Positions 24,335-36,417 of a stretch of DNA of 64,000 bases are shown piece after piece (positions within the stretch are counted from its first letter, which is position 1; each line of letters begins with the position of its first letter). The notes beneath the pieces were generated by a model. The model was not told where the DNA came from. It saw nothing but the letters and a program-made list of their open reading frames with translations, and made no database searches. This stretch comes from Leptodontidium sp. MPI-SDFR-AT-0119 (lineage: Eukaryota > Ascomycota > Leotiomycetes > Helotiales > Leptodontidiaceae). The stretch is from assembly GCA_020726505.1 (NCBI GenBank), contig JAHLEZ010000011.1, forward strand, positions 1,488,001-1,552,000, given 5' to 3'. The position numbers were made by a program, and so were the translations under genes.

Positions 24335-25059
24335 TCAACCCAAGATCCGAATCTCAGGCTGGATTTCTACCCACGCTCTCTCCCTGTATACCAGCAGGTC
24401 GCACCTCCCGAACCCGGTCGTCGATTCTGTCATATGAACAACACCAGGCACTCCATACATCGCCTCCGACAGGCTCATGATCATTTTCGAACAATGAACA
24501 GTGTGAGATAGACTAGCCGAAAGCCAATCCATATTGACAGCGCCTGCGATATAGCTTCTGGGCTGTCTCTGCCAGATAAGAGCATATGAATGATGTGATC
24601 CGACTCGCCTGCAAAGAAGGTGTTTGGCGGTGAGGTGCTTGCCATTTGTTCCAACGATGTTGACTCCGTCGATTCTATTGTACGATAACCATGCCAGTCC
24701 ACCCTCGCCTGGTATTCGAGCATTGTACTTTCGTCGAAGCAAGGTTCGGGTGTCCATTCGTGGGCCAAGGTGTCATAAACACAGCCAAGCGCTTTGGCTT
24801 CATCCACGGATCTACCACAGGTCAGACGGTGAACCTTCTGCTTCGGGCAAGTGATTGAGTTCGCTGCGTAAACGAGTATTCGAAGTATGGAAGCCGTGAA
24901 GAGGACTCCTGTGCAACAGAGCAACACTAGTCTCCTAGTCGAGCAGGTAAAAGTGAAGTGATGCTTGCGATGCAGTGGCGAGAGGTCTTTGGATCTGAGG
25001 TCCACTTCAAGCAAGGAAGTTGTGTCGTTGGTCTCGTCTGCGCTTAACTGTTTTTCCAT
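24335..25059 (-). pseudogene. single-pass membrane protein, Cys/HxxHC type, frame broken
   Basis: Reading leftward from the ATG at 25059, an N-terminal cytosolic part is followed by one membrane helix (LVLLCCTGVLFTASILRIL, about residues 42-62). The fungal motif CGRSVDEAKALGCVYD then leads on to WTPEPCFDES. This CGxSxxEAxxxGCxxD...W...C pattern is common in fungal type II membrane proteins related in layout to UstYa/DUF3328 proteins, whose C-terminal part carries His-rich HxxHC motifs. The expected C-terminal part (SLSHTVHCSKM, then VHMTESTTGFGRC) is present but in another frame. The first frame ends at 24481, and the second runs to a stop at 24335. No good splice donor lies between the two parts, so a 1-nt loss or 2-nt gain at roughly 24540-24610 is the simplest explanation. 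It could also be a sequencing error. The biochemical role is unknown. Confidence 0.55.
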
Positions 25060-25717
25060 GATCGTAACACTGATCCAGGGTACTTTAGTACACTGAACAA
25101 ATGAGACTACGAACCTCAATTGTTTTATAAGAAAGAGAATTGAGCTAGATCTGCCGAAGATGTTGATTTCAATCTACCTTTTAGCTGTCAGTAGGCTATG
25201 TCTATGCCCATGACAATGTAAGAGCGATCTCTTCCAGGAAATAGCCAAGATGCGCTTAGTTTTTTGTCTCTTGGAAAGTATCTTATGGTCTGGCCACTTC
25301 CTCTTCTACCAACGGGATATATGTATTCTCGCTGATGAGTCAAGTCTTAGTTTTGCTCGTCATGATGATGTGATCTGAGTTAGCCCCAGGTATCAACACG
25401 GTCAACCGGATATATAACATGCTCAAGTCATGCCATGCTTGCACCATCAACCGGGAACGTATTGTGCCTTGCAGCAGTTCAAGTGGCCCATCAAAGCTAA
25501 TTTCATGAGTCAGCCTAGATTGCTAAGCAAAAATTACCGGCAACAAGCGTAGCTGGGGCTCTTCGAACTGGAGTCGTACCTGAGGCATTCACACGTATTC
25601 TAATAATTGCGCCTATCTCCTTTCAGGCCTAAGTAGTTCTCAGAAATAGCTGCACAGCCTGCGCAGCTTCCTGCTTCTCTGTCGTCTCCAGAGACTACAG
25701 CGCCAGCCTCCCCGTGA

Positions 25718-25732
25718 GGGGGGGGGGGGGGG
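25718..25732 (+). repeat. poly(G) tract, 15 G
   Basis: Fifteen consecutive G residues in intergenic DNA. Confidence 0.9.
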
Positions 25733-27338
25733 CCACTCTCTAAGCGAGCGCAAAAGGGGGATCCACCAAGCCATAAGCGAGATTGTAAATACAGTACACA
25801 CGTGACGACTGCATAGAAATAAATCTCTTATCAACACTTCCCAAAATACATCCTCCCGCTATCCTCACTTTTAAGACTTCTTCCTATCAAAGGCGTCTTC
25901 CATCCGCCCGCACCCAAGCCTTGAGGCACCAGCCGCCCAACACGTGGAGCCCAGAGCGCGATCCTTCCGGTGCAACTCCGCGCCGAAAACGGGAACGAAT
26001 GCGAACAGGAATCTGCGTCTTGCAACAAAGTCTGCACTTCAAAAATTGGCACAGTTTGATTTGCTCGCTGGGCAAATTGTCGATATTTGATAGCTTAGTC
26101 CTTGTTGGTTTTTTAGAGTAGGTGGAAGGATCTGAGATTGGTGAGTGGGTTACCGGGATGGCGGGTAGGATTTTTTGATGCAATGTCAGCAATTTGTTAT
26201 AGAGAATTAAACAGTTAGGGCAACTGTAGGCTATCGATGATTTGTGCTCAAGTATAGTTTTCTCACGAGATTTATGTATATTTTGAAACCACGGAAGCTC
26301 AATTGAGGGATCGAATTCCCCAGGTGCTGCGTATGGTCGTCCACTGGTGCGGAAAGATATATTTTGGTTCTTTTTGGCTATAGTTCCAAAGTGGTATTGC
26401 TTTAACAAAAGGGTCTCCGTTTGTCCCGAGTAAAAAGAATTGTCTAGCCATCATATCGTCGTTTCGTGACTCCAACGAACGACTGATTCGCGAAACGATA
26501 ATCTTCTCAGCTGCTTACTTGTACGGTACGTTCAGTGTGTTCATCGCTCAAAATCCCTTGTTGTAAATTGATCCGGATTTTCAGCATCATGCAGGTAGCT
26601 TTGAACTTAAGTAACGACCTGACTAGTTTGCGGCCGGAGATTTGCTTGAATCTTATTTGCAGGATGATCTCAGAGCGGCAGAAGAGTGCTAGTAAAATTC
26701 ACAATACAGACTCAGAATTTTACCTACCCGCATATCTTTAAAAAGAACGTTGTTAACCTCGAATCTTAATATACAAACGCAAAGTCGCGAATATGTGCCC
26801 GAACTTTTGGCGCTTGGAGATGAAATGGCTAGGAGGAAGCACAATTGCCTATGGGCGGGCCTCTTTGTGGGGATCAAGCAGGCAAAAAATTGCAAAGAAG
26901 TCCATTCCAGGCTCATGATCAAGATAAGGATATGTTTCGTGCGTCACTTGAAGTTTGGAGATTGGGTTGCACACGCCCAAGAGAAGGAGGAACAAGATGA
27001 CGAGAAGAAAAGCGACTCATGCTACGTCCCAATTAGCACTGTTGCAAGCGAAGCTCGTAACTCTAATTATAAATACCCAAAGTGAAATGAAAATGGAATA
27101 AAACCAACCCGTTCGACCACAAGAGAACTCCAAAACTAAAGAACATAGATGCCTAGCATCTCGGTCCAAACTCCCAGCCAAAGCTACGTCCCCAAGCCCG
27201 AATCTTTTCCTTCCCACGGCAGAAACTCGGTCTCAAAATATACCACTCGCTAGCAAGTACATATAGCCAAACAATAACTTTCCCATCACAGCCGGCAGGC
27301 GACCACCCGAGTGGTTCAGGTCAAACCGGCTGTCCCTT

Positions 27339-27359
27339 CCCCCCCCCCCCCCCCCCCCC
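27339..27359 (+). repeat. poly(C) tract, 21 C
   Basis: Twenty-one consecutive C residues. The exact length is uncertain because long homopolymers are prone to sequencing error. Confidence 0.85.
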
Positions 27360-28453
27360 AATCGAATAAGAACACCAACCACGGCGGATCGATCGACAGA
27401 GAAAAACGTATTCAATTACGTTTGTAAATTGGAACCTCACACGCATCCGAGTGTGGGCTTCCAGTTGAGTTTTGCCGGTTTTTTTTATAAAAAAAAGTAA
27501 AGCTCGTTTATTTTACGCGCTTTGCCGTGCTTATTCAGAATATAGGAAGCCCTGTGCTGGATTGGATCTGTGTGAGAGGGAGGAGGTTAACAATTCTTTT
27601 AGAGCTTTTTTTGTTGTTGATGTTGATATTGTGAAAGTGGGGCGGGCTGGTTAAGCGAAGCGAAGTCCGTTGGTTGGCCTTGGCGTTGGAAGTGCTTCTG
27701 CGGGAGGTAAATTGATATGCCTAGCTGTCTGCTACTCCGCCTGACAGAGGCTGAACAAGATCCAAATGTGCTGTAAAAGTTGAGTCACAAAACAATGGCA
27801 AAAAAATATGCTGCATTTTCATTGGTCAGGGAGCTATTGGCTGGATACATAGTTCCCCCAACAGCGACTATTGAAGTTTTGAAGTATTGAGATATGGCAG
27901 TAAAGGGCGCTTTGAGGAAGAGCTGATGCCATGGGAGCGTGGATAGATTGCTCAAAGTCACGGCGACAGAGAGTGGGAATGCGAAGTTTGGCGCCCAGCA
28001 TTGTAAAATGCCTAGGAGACTCAATAGACGCCTTTGAGGTCAACCGAGAATATCAAACGACGGGGAATTGAAGTCCATCCCTGAGCACAGCTTCACGCGG
28101 GGTGGCATTATTTGTGAACCTCGCCCATTTTTGGAGCACCAATGGCAATTGGACCACCACTTGTAGCCAAACTGCCAGAATAGTAGTTAATGAATAGGAA
28201 AGATCACCACAAAACCAGATAAGCAGTGTGGGTATGTAAATGAAAGGGCAAATGCCATCGTAAATTGATTCAGTCTCGAGAAAGTAAATGCAACGCGACC
28301 ATAGAGGTGGAAACTCCGTAAGTACAGAAGGGCTCCGAAAGCAGATCACAAGTGCCACGAACCCAGGCTAGCTTTTTGAAGACCATGCTTGACCCAATGT
28401 TTTCCAAAAACCCAGAAACGCCATTCCATGCGCCTTGCCCGTTAAAGAGCAAA

Positions 28454-29628
28454 TCAGACTTCCATTCCCAAGTATAGCCATTTGTCAGAAGTAACGTCAA
28501 AATCGTTTGCCCACATATCCAAGGATATCAAGTCGAATCCTACCCATCGAAGACTCTTTAGGAAGGATTTCCGGTCGGCTTCGGGAACGTTTCGGTCGAG
28601 GCAGATCACTACCTGGTTGACAGCGAAAACGGCCTCAGCAAGTTCGATCAAAGCCATTAGACTGCATTGGTTAGCAATTGACCTCTCGCTTCTTGCAGAT
28701 TGTACTTGCCCTTGTTTCAGATCCCTTCCAACGACAGCGGAGTCGAAGAATGCAAACAAGGACTTCTTGTCTCCATCCCCGCCCACGAAGCCACGGAAGC
28801 TACAGCCCCCAGAATAATCCCATATCTCAACCCAAGCATCAAGTGCCTGGCTTGGTTGTTTCACGAAGTAATCGTTGTACACATTCACGCTGTCGTCAGG
28901 AGGTGAATGTGCGTTCGCACCCATCACGATTGAGCCATTATTCGTTGCCTTTCCCGCGTCACCCAGGAACACAACTTTCATAGTCTCGCAGAAGAGCCTC
29001 TCACACTCTTCCCGGATAAGGTACGCTGCCCCCTCTTTACGGCTTTTCCTCCTGCCATCGGTTTCGCGCTTTCGGTTGGAATTGTTCTTCGAGATGAGCG
29101 CGAGCTCGTTGGCTGAAGTCAAGGCCGCAAGAGGGGGACTTGACGGAGGTGATGGAATCCCTGATGAACCGACCTCAGGGATACCACTTTGCCCCTAGAA
29201 AGCTGTCAGCATATGTGTATGGGTGTGTGCCTACCCAGCTTGATGTCGAAGTACATACCGCCGGCGCCGGTAGTGGAGTAATGGAAGCCTGCGAGGCGGG
29301 CAGAGGAATCTACGGCGTAAGCCGAGGCGAGAACGTTGGTCACAACGGTCTCGCCATTCCAATTACTACTACTATGGTTTTGTTTTGAGGGAGCCATTGC
29401 TGTCGATGTTTGCCACGGTTGCGATGAGAAGGGTTCGGTGGAGTGTGGAGGGATCTGTGTGCGAGGCGGCGAGATTGTCGATGGATTGCTGGATGTGGAA
29501 GCGGATGAGGCTGTTGATGGATACGTTCGAAGGCTCGAAGGCTCGATGATTTGTTGTGCGTTGGTGTGTTGATCGGCGGTGAAGAGTTGGAGGAGTTTCT
29601 TTGTGAAGTTGACGAAACGGTTTATCAT
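28454..29628 (-). CDS. ornithine decarboxylase antizyme, +1 frameshifted
   Basis: Antizyme binds ornithine decarboxylase monomers, sends them to the proteasome and limits polyamine uptake, so it is the feedback brake on polyamine levels. Two frames must be joined. The first starts at the ATG at 29628 and runs to 29235. A 40-nt intron follows (29234-29195, GTAGGC donor, GCTGAC branch, CTAG acceptor). Translation then continues 17 nt to a UGA at 29177-29175, giving 137 residues. The second frame, +1 relative to the first, begins with GAG at 29176 and runs without a break to 28454 (240 residues). It carries the antizyme signature: a segment around residues 50-150 with MKVVFLGDAGKA, then the C-terminal VVICLDRNVPEADRKSFLK, WVGFDLISLDMW and KWLYLGMEV. 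The full protein is about 377 residues. The codon before the UGA is CCC. Efficient +1 shifting stimulated by polyamines is known for the family. The identity is strong; the exact start ATG is less certain. Confidence 0.9.
29175..29180 (-). promoter_or_regulatory. programmed +1 ribosomal frameshift site (CCC-UGA)
   Basis: On the minus strand the sequence is TAT-CCC-TGA-GGT. Frame one stops at the UGA. Skipping its U places GAG-GTC-GGT in frame with the long antizyme frame, which is open for 240 codons. Polyamine-dependent shifting at such sites is established for antizyme mRNAs. Its use here is inferred from frame arrangement and family identity. Confidence 0.85.
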
Positions 29629-30797
29629 GGATATCCCCGCTCACGTGGTGGCTACGACCAATTAGATCTTAGCACGTTCTTATGAAAAGAGAGGCAGGCG
29701 AGTGGCTGTGATTCTAAGTTGCTTTGACTTCACCTGGGCTTACTTCACTTTGATTGGATGGTTTTGTATGATCAATAGAAAGTTGGTTCTACAGTTTCTG
29801 GTTTGTGAGGGCTGCATAGGTAATTGGTAGAGTATCTGCTGTAGGTACCGCATGGCTTGGTCTCAGTCAGTCTCAAGTGAGACGCGAGGCGGCTCTGGCT
29901 GGCCTTGCTTGACTGACTTTTAGCTACCATATCATGCCTCCCTTATTGGAGACAAATAAATAGTATAAGAAAATGCTCATCGATGCAATCTGTTTGTCCC
30001 CAAAGCTTATGGCACGATATTTGCCCCTTTCAACAAAGATGATCTGCTTAATAGCAGTTTGCTGACAATTGTCACAATGGCGCATGATCATCGGTAAGCG
30101 CGGAGAAGCCCTCCAGCCCCTCCAACCAGTCAAAACAGTGAAACGTTCTCAGCCCACCATCAGTTCACTCAAAACCAGAGCATCATACTACTATCTTTGC
30201 CTGAAGAGAAGACCAAGAAAAGGGAGAATTCGGTAGCAAGCAAAAACGAAATGTGAAAAACAGAAACATATATATAACTCTCACCTTGTATCTTCTACCA
30301 TAAATAGCTCACAGTACAGGGTTGCTGTTATCTTATCGAGTTGCCGAGAGCCTACTGTAGGTGAGACATCAACGGACTGCTGATGCAAGGCTCGGAGTCG
30401 TGGGAGCCTTTTGGTCCATCGCCAGCCAACGCACTGAGATGACCTCCCCTCCATCATTCATGTCGGCACACCGCAACCTCCATTCATATGTGACCTCTCC
30501 CCTCTAGAAAGGCTGACATGCCTGCCTCTTCCTTTGTCTTGCAAATACAGCAGAAACGAAATGCTCTCAGCTGCAACTGATACTGCTACTGCCACACGAA
30601 TGAGAACTTGACTGCATGATTATGGTACGAGATCTAGAGGGGTTATTCATTACCCCGCCAGCCCGTTTCTCTGCTCTACCTGTTTCACTACTTTGCAGTC
30701 TTAAGAAAGAGAATAGAAGAGCAAAACAAACTGACCTTAAACCTTATAGCTGTCTATTCAACTTTCCACTATTCAAAGATACACCACCTCCAAACAA
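29629..30797. other. divergent intergenic region
   Basis: This separates the divergently transcribed antizyme gene (minus) and Yippee gene (plus), so both promoters should be here. I see no gene. A TATATATAA-like stretch occurs near 30270-30277. No other element was recognised. Confidence 0.55.
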
Positions 30798-31652
30798 ATG
30801 TCTCCTCCGGACGCCCGCCTTCCCTTCCCAACCTACCTCCTCCCAACCTTCGCCTTTCCCTTCCGACGACGACAATCCTCAACCTCCACCGCGACATCCT
30901 CATCCTCTCCCCCAAGTCTAAGCTACAGCCCCACCTCATCCGCTAGCACATCTCCCAGCTCCTCACCGCCAACCACCCACTTCCTCCCAAAAGACATCCT
31001 GCACTCCGCGCTTCAAAGCATACCCGAGAAACCCAAAGTTCGCGACGAAGGAGAAGTCCGCCTCCACCGCGCCCAGCCCAACACCTTGAAATGCGTAACG
31101 TGCTCGAGCGACATTGCGTTCGCGGACCAGATCGTCAGCAAGGGATTCACAGGGAGACACGGGAGAGCATATCTCGTCTCTTTACCACCCGTGGCGATCC
31201 CCGTGTCGGGAAACAAGAACCAGGAGAAAGATACTGGCATGTTACCGAACACGCGGATTGGGAGATCGGTCAATAGAGAGTTATTGACGGGTCAGCATGT
31301 GGTGGCGGATGTGAGCTGTGTTATCTGTGGTGTGGTCCTAGGATGGAAATATCTTGATGCGAAGGAGCTGGCGCAGAAATATAAGATTGGGAAGTATATC
31401 CTGGAGATGAAGAGGGTGGTGCTGGCTGTGGGGTGGGAAGATGCTTTTGAGGATGGGGAGGAGGTGAGTGAGGATCTTGGGGGGCCTAATGATGGTGGGA
31501 AGGAGGGGGAGGATGAGGATGTGGTCGTTTTTGATAGTGAGGATGAGGATGAATGCGAGGATCTGTTTGCGGGAACTTGGGATCCGGAGGTGGTGGCTAA
31601 GAGACGGGGGAAGAGAACTTGGACAAGGAAGAAAGCGACTGTGGATGTTTGA
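30798..31652 (+). CDS. Yippee/Mis18-type zinc-binding protein
   Basis: This is a single exon of 284 residues. The first 70 residues are Ser/Pro-rich and disordered. A Yippee-like domain follows (about residues 95-210): LKCVTCSSDIAF supplies the first CxxC pair and VSCVICGVVLGWKY the second. The intervening part includes GFTGRHGRAYLV, and the domain closes with KYKIGKYILEMKRV. The four cysteines are expected to bind one zinc. The family includes yippee proteins, Mis18 and the cereblon ligand-binding domain; yeast relatives include Moh1. The C-terminal 70 residues are strongly acidic (runs of Glu and Asp) and then basic, an extension beyond the core family length of about 100-150 residues. The cellular role is not predictable beyond protein binding. 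The gene is divergent from the antizyme gene, about 1.2 kb away. ATG at 30798 is the first in frame. Confidence 0.85.
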   Translation: MSPPDARLPFPTYLLPTFAFPFRRRQSSTSTATSSSSPPSLSYSPTSSASTSPSSSPPTTHFLPKDILHSALQSIPEKPKVRDEGEVRLHRAQPNTLKCVTCSSDIAFADQIVSKGFTGRHGRAYLVSLPPVAIPVSGNKNQEKDTGMLPNTRIGRSVNRELLTGQHVVADVSCVICGVVLGWKYLDAKELAQKYKIGKYILEMKRVVLAVGWEDAFEDGEEVSEDLGGPNDGGKEGEDEDVVVFDSEDEDECEDLFAGTWDPEVVAKRRGKRTWTRKKATVDV

Positions 31653-33313
31653 GAAGAAGATCTCGAGAGGGCAATGAAGGCCAAGTAATAACGACGTGGA
31701 AGGATGGGACTTAATCTAATCAGGGTTTGGGATTGCCTGGGAGCAATACTTTAGGGGCTGGGAGCTCGGAGTGGGCATTGGCATGGACTAAGGGAGCGGC
31801 ATCACATCACAGGAAGGTAATTTGGCATTTCGCGATTCATGATAGCTCAGGCGTTTCTTTGTTTTTATGCAGGCATGTTCCGTGGTTTAGATCTCTCGAG
31901 TTCAGCAGCACAGCACCGGTCGGTTGACTTTGTTTTTGGCGTTATTATACCCCCCTTTTCGAGTAGCATGATCGTACATTAATGCAATATACATATCCAC
32001 ACTACATTTCTTTCTATCAAGACTGAAATTTTGGTGCCGTTCTTCTGCACCGTGGCAAGTTTGCTTGAGCTGCTGTACCTCAATGGAATTTGTGTCTTTG
32101 AGTGTCCTGTATGCTTTAGACTGCGATGAAAGTTGAAAAAGTCGGATTCATTGAGCTGTCGATACTCTTGAAAGCTCTCAAATATTCGATGAGGACCGTG
32201 GCTGAGTACATTCTCGCACGTGACCCCTTCCAAAATGTGAGAGTCTTTCGAACGACACTTGCAAAGTTTTCATCATTAATTTATGTCACAAGCCGTAACA
32301 AGCTTGTGTCTTTATTCTGATGTTGTCATTGATGCAATGGCTTCAGGAAAACGCCCATCCTAACGCATTTTAAGTACCAAGTTTGCACAGGGACATCAGA
32401 TTTGAATTCGACAACCAGCTTGAATAATGAACCTGGTTGTTCATAAGGAGATGCACGCAAGCTTTGTATTCATAAATATTACTGAGAGGACATCTATCTA
32501 GTGCTTAATGTTCACCAGCGCTGCGGTGTTTCATCCCATCTTGTCTTCGAAGTGTCAGCGGCCGTCAGGCAACATCTGAGGATCTTAATGGGGATCAATA
32601 GAGTTGGGCGCGATGCCCTTGTTACCTTGGCTGTTTAAACCATCAAGCAGGTTGAACCATGGTGTATATGGGTCATAACTCGCCATCAACGACTCTACCC
32701 AGCTTTGCTAAAGTTAGGCTAGGTACTTTAAAAAAGAAATAAAGACTTCACTTGTACAAGATGCATCTATAGGAAATGACCTGCCCCCCCAGCGTCTTCA
32801 GTCAAGAGCAGCAGTCAGTTCCCTACCCACCCAGGCGCTGAAAACCCCTTCAGCGAATGTCTACCTAGGCACCTACCTGCCCTTGCCTTAGGCTAGTCCC
32901 TGGCTTCGTACAGCGAAGATTCTGAGTCTTCTATCTCACGAAAACTCCTCCAGGTTCTTTATCTCCACCGTCTGCAACCCCTAAGACACCGGAGCCAACT
33001 GCAACAGCACAACAACATACGTTCTCAGTATCTCTGTAGAGGCTGGCAGATCTTCTTGTAAGGTAGAACTGCATCTGCTTTCTCCATCCCCTGCTCGATT
33101 TATCAGAGATGCTCTTGCTGATTGTGGATTGGGTGGATTCTGGGCGACAGATCTGTTAGGGTGGCTGCGACTGGTGCGGGTAGGTCATGTTTTTTGCTTC
33201 TCTTCTCGTTTGCTATTCTTCCTCTTCTCCTTTCCTCTATCACAACATCAACCTCCTCACTATCCATATAATAATCGTACTTATGCCATCTTTACCTTCA
33301 TCTTCATCTACAT

Positions 33314-33397
33314 CATCAATAGCAAATCATCAATAGCAAATCATCAATAGCAAATCATCAATAGCAAATCATCAATAGCAAATCATCAATAGCAAAT
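33314..33397 (+). repeat. 14-bp minisatellite, six perfect copies
   Basis: The unit CATCAATAGCAAAT is repeated six times head to tail without mismatch, followed by a partial degenerate copy (CATCGCTAGCA). It lies in non-coding DNA. Confidence 0.95.
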
Positions 33398-34231
33398 CAT
33401 CGCTAGCACCACATCGCTACCTCTGGTTACCAAGATACACGCCAAAATGATGTTGTCAACACTTCAGGCACTGGCAGACTTTCCCTTCTACCTATCGTCC
33501 TTCTTGCATCCATCAGACCCTTTCAGGCAGCATGTTATAGTACCGCACCACACTATCTAGCATAACACTCCCTTCCGCCCACACCACATAACAACAGATC
33601 CCCTGCTCCAGCCTCGCCGCGGCAGCAGAACATGCTAACCAGCTCTTCCACAGAATGAAAAGACAAACAAACACCACGAGCCAACCTCGAGTCCGCTGAG
33701 ATTACAAAAAAACCAAGATCTTACCCACGAGGGGTCGCAAATCTGTACGGAAACCCACGTTCGTCCCGGCGGCCTCAAGGCAGCGAATGCCTCCGGCAGA
33801 GAGCAAATGGTACTGCTAATAACCCTCCATCTGCCTGTTCTAGACATCACTGACATTAGAGAATACAGGAAAGACAAGTACGATGAGCCAATCTTGAGGT
33901 CGCTGGGAACGAACCCCCCCCCCCACTCGAGATCTTACCCATGGTGTCCCGGCGGCGTCAAGGTAGAATAACCTCTGGAACGAGAAAATTATACAAGTAA
34001 TGGTCGCCAGAATGGCTCGATGGTGCTTGAGAGGCAGATGGCAAAAGTCAGCCGGCAGCTAGGCTAGCCTCTTACTGTCGCAGACATTGCTAATGTCTTC
34101 GCAGACCGGAAGCAAATAATTGACGAGAATCAAGAGATAACGGCAGATACCAGAGTCTATTAAATTACCTCAACAGCAGGCTTGCATTGCCACATAGGCA
34201 TATTGGCTAGAGATCAAAAACGGAGGGACCA

Positions 34232-36417
34232 ATGACCTACACACTGGCAGGAAATGTAACAGAAACATCCGCTTCAGTTGCTGCGGTCTGCGCTTCCATC
34301 AGGTCTCGTGCTAGTCGTGCTACTGGAAAAGCCACCAGCTTCGAGACCTTCGACAGAGCAACAAACCAGATCACCGAGTCCATTAAAACCTCGGGGACAT
34401 ACTCTCAACGACTAGTGCTCCTCTACCTCTCGCTTTGCAGAACATATAGAAGTCATGGATATCTAAACATTCCAACTACTTCGTCCATCGAACGTTGTGC
34501 CTGCTTTGATGTTTTGCTCATGCCTCTATGGTGAGCCAACTTCTTTCGCTCGCGTAATTTTTCTTCCACATTTCCAAGCAAACACACCCCGTCTCTCCCA
34601 TCAGGATACCCTTTCTTGGCCCATTATCTCAGCCTTCAAGGGGCTTGTGTAGACGAGCTCGTTGTTAGTGCAACTACTGCTGTTATTGTAGTGCTTACTG
34701 TCACCGAAAATGGTCCTGCTGTGGTTGATAATCTGAATCATCGATGGTCGAGGAAAAATCAATGATGGAATCTAGCTAATTGGTCAGAAGAGGTTCTTCC
34801 GACTTAGCGAGTCTCTAACTAAGGAGGCAACTAAGACTACCGATACCATTTTGAACTTTGAGTCCATGTGCCGTGGAGTCCATGCTCGTCAGAGTATTGG
34901 TCAAAGACAACAATCCCGCAGTTTTTCAACGTGCAGCTGCTCGAGGTCAAACCGAGTATTCATTCCCGATACCTAATGATCTGACGGGAACAACCAAACC
35001 TTCCCACCTTGCAAGCACCCAGGAGGTGCTCTAGCTTCATACAACTCGACCCGTAGGTATGGCAGAGAAGAATGTAAATGTCTTGGCAGATGGGAGATGC
35101 TTGGAAGAACTATGGTGGAGAAGGCACGCACATTAGGTTGGGAGGATTGGGGTTGTTGACAATGACCAAGACATAACTTCGTAACTTTTTCATTCTCCAT
35201 GTCGCTGTATGTAGATAGTGCATGTGGAGTAACATGGTGCCCTATGTATATGAATCAATAAAAACACATCGAACAAAGCCGCTCTGGCGCGCAGCATGTG
35301 TGAGTGACATGAAGAGGGTCGAGCAGTTGTCTCGGGCTATTGACAAGCTGAGCTGTGGTAAGCGAGGCCCCTTTCGAGTCGGAGATCGAACTAATAACAG
35401 TGCAGGCAACAACTCTGTCTGAAAGCTGCACCGCTTCTCCCAGATCACCCAAAAGTTTCACTGGAATGTATCGAATTGCCAGCGGATTGCCTGACCACGA
35501 CAACTCCCACGAAATCAAGAAAGAGCTCTCAATCTGTCAATCCTTATTCCGCCAGGATAGCATCTGGCACCAGGACGCCTAACGACTAGTATAAAAACGG
35601 CTCCTGATGATGACAAAAGCATTTGTTATCTCCAATGGTGTTGACGTTGTTGAGAAGTACGATATTGCCAGAATGGCAGATCCCCACAAAGTCGATGCCG
35701 AAGATAGTGGCCAACGGCTGGACTTCAAGGGCGTTGTGAATGAAGATTGAGTTGATTCCAACTGTTCTCAAGCCGAATTTCCGAATCCAGACGGCCGACT
35801 TATCCGAAGATTCGGATGGTCTTCGGCCATCTTGCTTGACTGCATCAAGCACTACGGAGAGACCCTCAATGCCACTCGCCCGTACTACCCGAGCCGATCC
35901 CAACCGCCTTTCCTGATAGATATGGCCCTACTTGAGTTGAGCCAATCAGCACTAATATTACATACCTTCCCGAATACCGACACCTTGGCTGCGATGAAGG
36001 AGTACGAATCTGTATGTATCGCTGCTCCCCGGATCGACAAGAGAACCGGTTTGTCTCGATACAGACCAGAAAGTCTAGGCGTCCCTCCAGAGACAGAAGC
36101 ATCCCACTTCACCCATATCTTGGAACCGTACGCTACGGAGCCTTCGCGTGGCCTTGGGCGTAATGGATGATTCCCGGAGTGTAGCTGTCCGGCGTCGCCA
36201 CAATAGTGGCAGAGCCGATAGCTCCTCTGGAGCATCTTCAGCTGATTCACTTACCGCTATCATCCTCACGAAACAACACCTCAGGTTCCTGAACAACACA
36301 CTCGGCAACCTTTATCCAATCGACATCTTAAGATGGGTCAAGTTCACGTTCTCCAATCTCTACCAGACAACTGCTTTCTATGTCTCCGGTCTTATTACTC
36401 TTGATGGGTGGCGTTGA
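34232..36417 (+). other. unassigned frame cluster, possible decayed gene
   Basis: Several plus-strand frames look protein-like but are short and broken: 34232-34534, a stretch near 34785-34910 rich in Glu/Thr/Lys (RFFRLSESLTKEATKTTD), 35355-35582, about 35600-35747, 35751-36170 and 36148-36417. One frame runs from about 35600 to 36170 with a single TGA near 35748. I recognise no domain in any. They could be remnants of one multi-exon gene after several inactivating changes, or chance frames. No start, splice set or stop can be defended. Confidence 0.3.

Larger units (their letters stand above)
25060..28453. other. gene-free region with long homopolymers
   Basis: No gene is recognised in 3.4 kb. 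Short open frames on both strands (for example 26750-27085 plus and 25887-26408 minus) show no family features and overlap others. The region holds a G15 run and a C21 run, listed separately. The right end is the 3' flank of the antizyme gene. Confidence 0.5.

Noticed and set aside
27233..27415. Minus-strand frame with a poly-Gly stretch
   Set aside because: The glycines are a translation of the C21 homopolymer; nothing else supports a gene.
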